In this document: piece after piece, positions 63,091 to 64,000 of the stretch
How positions within the stretch are numbered: position 1 is the first letter of the stretch
Layout of the letters: every line of letters starts with the position of its first letter
NCBI RefSeq assembly: GCF_001644605.1
Contig: NZ_CP011388.1
Location: 4,507,501-4,571,500, forward strand
Source: Paenibacillus swuensis
GTDB lineage: Bacteria > Bacillota > Bacilli > Paenibacillales > DY6
DNA length: 64,000 nt
Direction: 5' to 3'
Translations under genes and position numbers: made by a program
The notes under the pieces: generated by a model
Seen by the model: only the letters and a program-made list of their open reading frames with translations
Databases searched by the model: none
Told to the model about the DNA's origin: nothing

Positions 63091-63100
63091 CTCTTTGTGT

Positions 63101-64000
63101 TTATTTCGTTTCCGCAAAAGTGCTGCGAGGTTTACGCGGTCCATCCGAATTCGGACGGCTGTCCTTGGAGTATCCGCCACGGCTGCTGCTGCTACCGTCG
63201 CTGCGACGCTCTCCGTCTTTCCAGCTGCCGCCGCTGCGAGGTCCGCTGCTGCGAGGCCCGGAAGAGCTTCTGGAGCCGCCGGAACCGTATCCGCCGCTGC
63301 CGCTACCGCCGCCGCTGCCAAACCGTCTGTTGCCGCCTCCGAATTTGCTGTCTCCGAAGCGTTTCTTCTTCGCGCGAAGCGGCTCTTCCGGTGTAAGCTC
63401 CACATTCACATCTTTACGCTCGCCCGTTAACAATTTAATCGCTGCCGCAATCAGTTGTACAGAGTCATATTGCTCAAGAAGTTGAATGGAGATGGCTTTA
63501 AATTCGTTGTAATCCTCGTTGTTCATCACTTCAATAAGTTTCTCAGCCGTTAGCTTTTGTTTGCCTTCGATGGCTTCCGCAAGACTTGGCAATGGCTTCT
63601 TCGTAATTTTGTGACGAGTCACCTTTTCGATAAAGTGAAGGTGATCAATTTCGCGAGGCGACACGAACGTCCAAGCCGTTCCTTCTTTACCCGCGCGACC
63701 TGTACGGCCGATCCGGTGAACATAGCTTTCCGGATCTTGAGGAAGGTCGAAGTTGATAACATGTGTTACACCGGAAACATCAAGACCGCGCGCAGCTACG
63801 TCAGTAGCTACCAATACGTCAATGCTGCCGTCACGGAATTTACGCATAACCGCATCCCGCTGATTCTGAGACAAGTCGCCATGCAGACCGTCAGCGGAGT
63901 AACCGCGCTTCTGCAGAGCTTCCGCAAGTTCATCTACACGGCGCTTTGTGCGTCCGAAGATGATGGCAAGCTCAGGAGCTTCCATATCCAACAAGCGGCT
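63101..64000 (-). CDS. cshA: DEAD-box RNA helicase (CshA-like), C-terminal part
   Basis: Only the last 299 residues are in the window; the gene continues past 64000, so domain 1 with the DEAD box is missing. Domain 2 has motif [40 protein letters not shown]-terminal RNA-binding-type region follows (about 150-200), then an intrinsically disordered tail rich in Gly, Ser and Arg ([22 protein letters not shown]). The helicase remodels RNA in the degradosome and in ribosome assembly; the tail probably binds RNA. The GC-rich repeat tail is the reason several false frames open here. Confidence 0.9.
   Translation of the reverse strand, partial: SRLLDMEAPELAIIFGRTKRRVDELAEALQKRGYSADGLHGDLSQNQRDAVMRKFRDGSIDVLVATDVAARGLDVSGVTHVINFDLPQDPESYVHRIGRTGRAGKEGTAWTFVSPREIDHLHFIEKVTRHKITKKPLPSLAEAIEGKQKLTAEKLIEVMNNEDYNEFKAISIQLLEQYDSVQLIAAAIKLLTGERKDVNVELTPEEPLRAKKKRFGDSKFGGGNRRFGSGGGSGSGGYGSGGSRSSSGPRSSGPRSGGSWKDGERRSDGSSSSRGGYSKDSRPNSDGPRKPRSTFAETK

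Overview
The window looks like an ordinary chromosomal segment of a spore-forming Firmicute, most likely Paenibacillus or a close relative (Paenibacillaceae). The reasons are the strong AGGAGG-type ribosome binding sites with many GTG and TTG starts, the spore genes (Ger(x)C and GerA-type germination proteins, a CwlD-like amidase, two YjcZ-type mini-proteins), the Bacillus-type families (YqhH/YqhG, YqzE, YhaN/YhaO, YkvI, YugP, RelQ, YesL, YesM/YesN) and base composition near 50 % GC. I see no prophage, insertion sequence, CRISPR array or conjugative element.

Layout. 0-2.7 kb: spore-germination genes on the minus strand; the GerA subunit gene is broken by an in-frame amber codon. 2.8-5.7 kb: a UvrA-like soluble ABC protein and a small membrane protein. 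5.8-16.5 kb: a carbohydrate-use locus (YesM-type histidine kinase, YesN-type regulator, binding lipoprotein, two permeases, an FAD oxidoreductase and a large secreted clan-A-like glycosidase with twin C-terminal modules). 16.6-19.8 kb: B12-dependent ribonucleotide reductase behind a promoter with two NrdR-like boxes. 19.8-24.8 kb: yqhH-yqhG helicase pair, small genes, amidase and a tRNA-Leu. 25-28.8 kb: small conserved genes, xpt, YkvI-like transporter. 28.8-35.8 kb: YhaO/YhaN nuclease pair, a glycosyltransferase, a diguanylate cyclase. 35.9-42 kb: queC/queE, a MocR regulator divergent from an EamA exporter, and a very acidic protein of three related modules. 42-49.5 kb: HAD phosphatase and two rRNA-modification genes, a thioredoxin plus PCYCGC lipoprotein pair, pyrD-relQ-DUF309, ferredoxin. 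49.6-58 kb: Y-family polymerase, citramalate synthase, ResA-like protein, MFS exporter, DnaQ-like exonuclease plus DUF294 protein, amtB. 58-64 kb: MerR regulator, YugP peptidase, LysR regulator/tpx, a probable 6S RNA gene, a YesL-like protein, a second YjcZ mini-protein and the 3' part of a DEAD-box helicase gene cut by the window edge.

How the parts work together. The 5.8-16.5 kb block reads as one sense-import-degrade unit: the kinase/regulator pair would sense an extracellular sugar, the CUT1 transporter imports it, and the secreted glycosidase and the cytoplasmic FAD enzyme process it. Other likely units are rsmF-like/rsuA-like/HAD, pyrD/relQ/DUF309, DUF294/exonuclease, glycosyltransferase/yhaO/yhaN and yqhH/yqhG. 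Regulatory DNA is unusually readable in places: NrdR-like boxes at nrdJ, a perfect GlnR/TnrA box just downstream of the amtB promoter with a long palindrome upstream, and consensus promoters for the 6S-like RNA, merR and amtB.

I did not find a clearly new multi-gene defence or mobile system. The least explained items are the triplicated acidic protein (40.4-41.7 kb), the glycosidase/FAD-oxidoreductase locus, the DUF294/exonuclease pair, the amtB control region and the interrupted germination gene.
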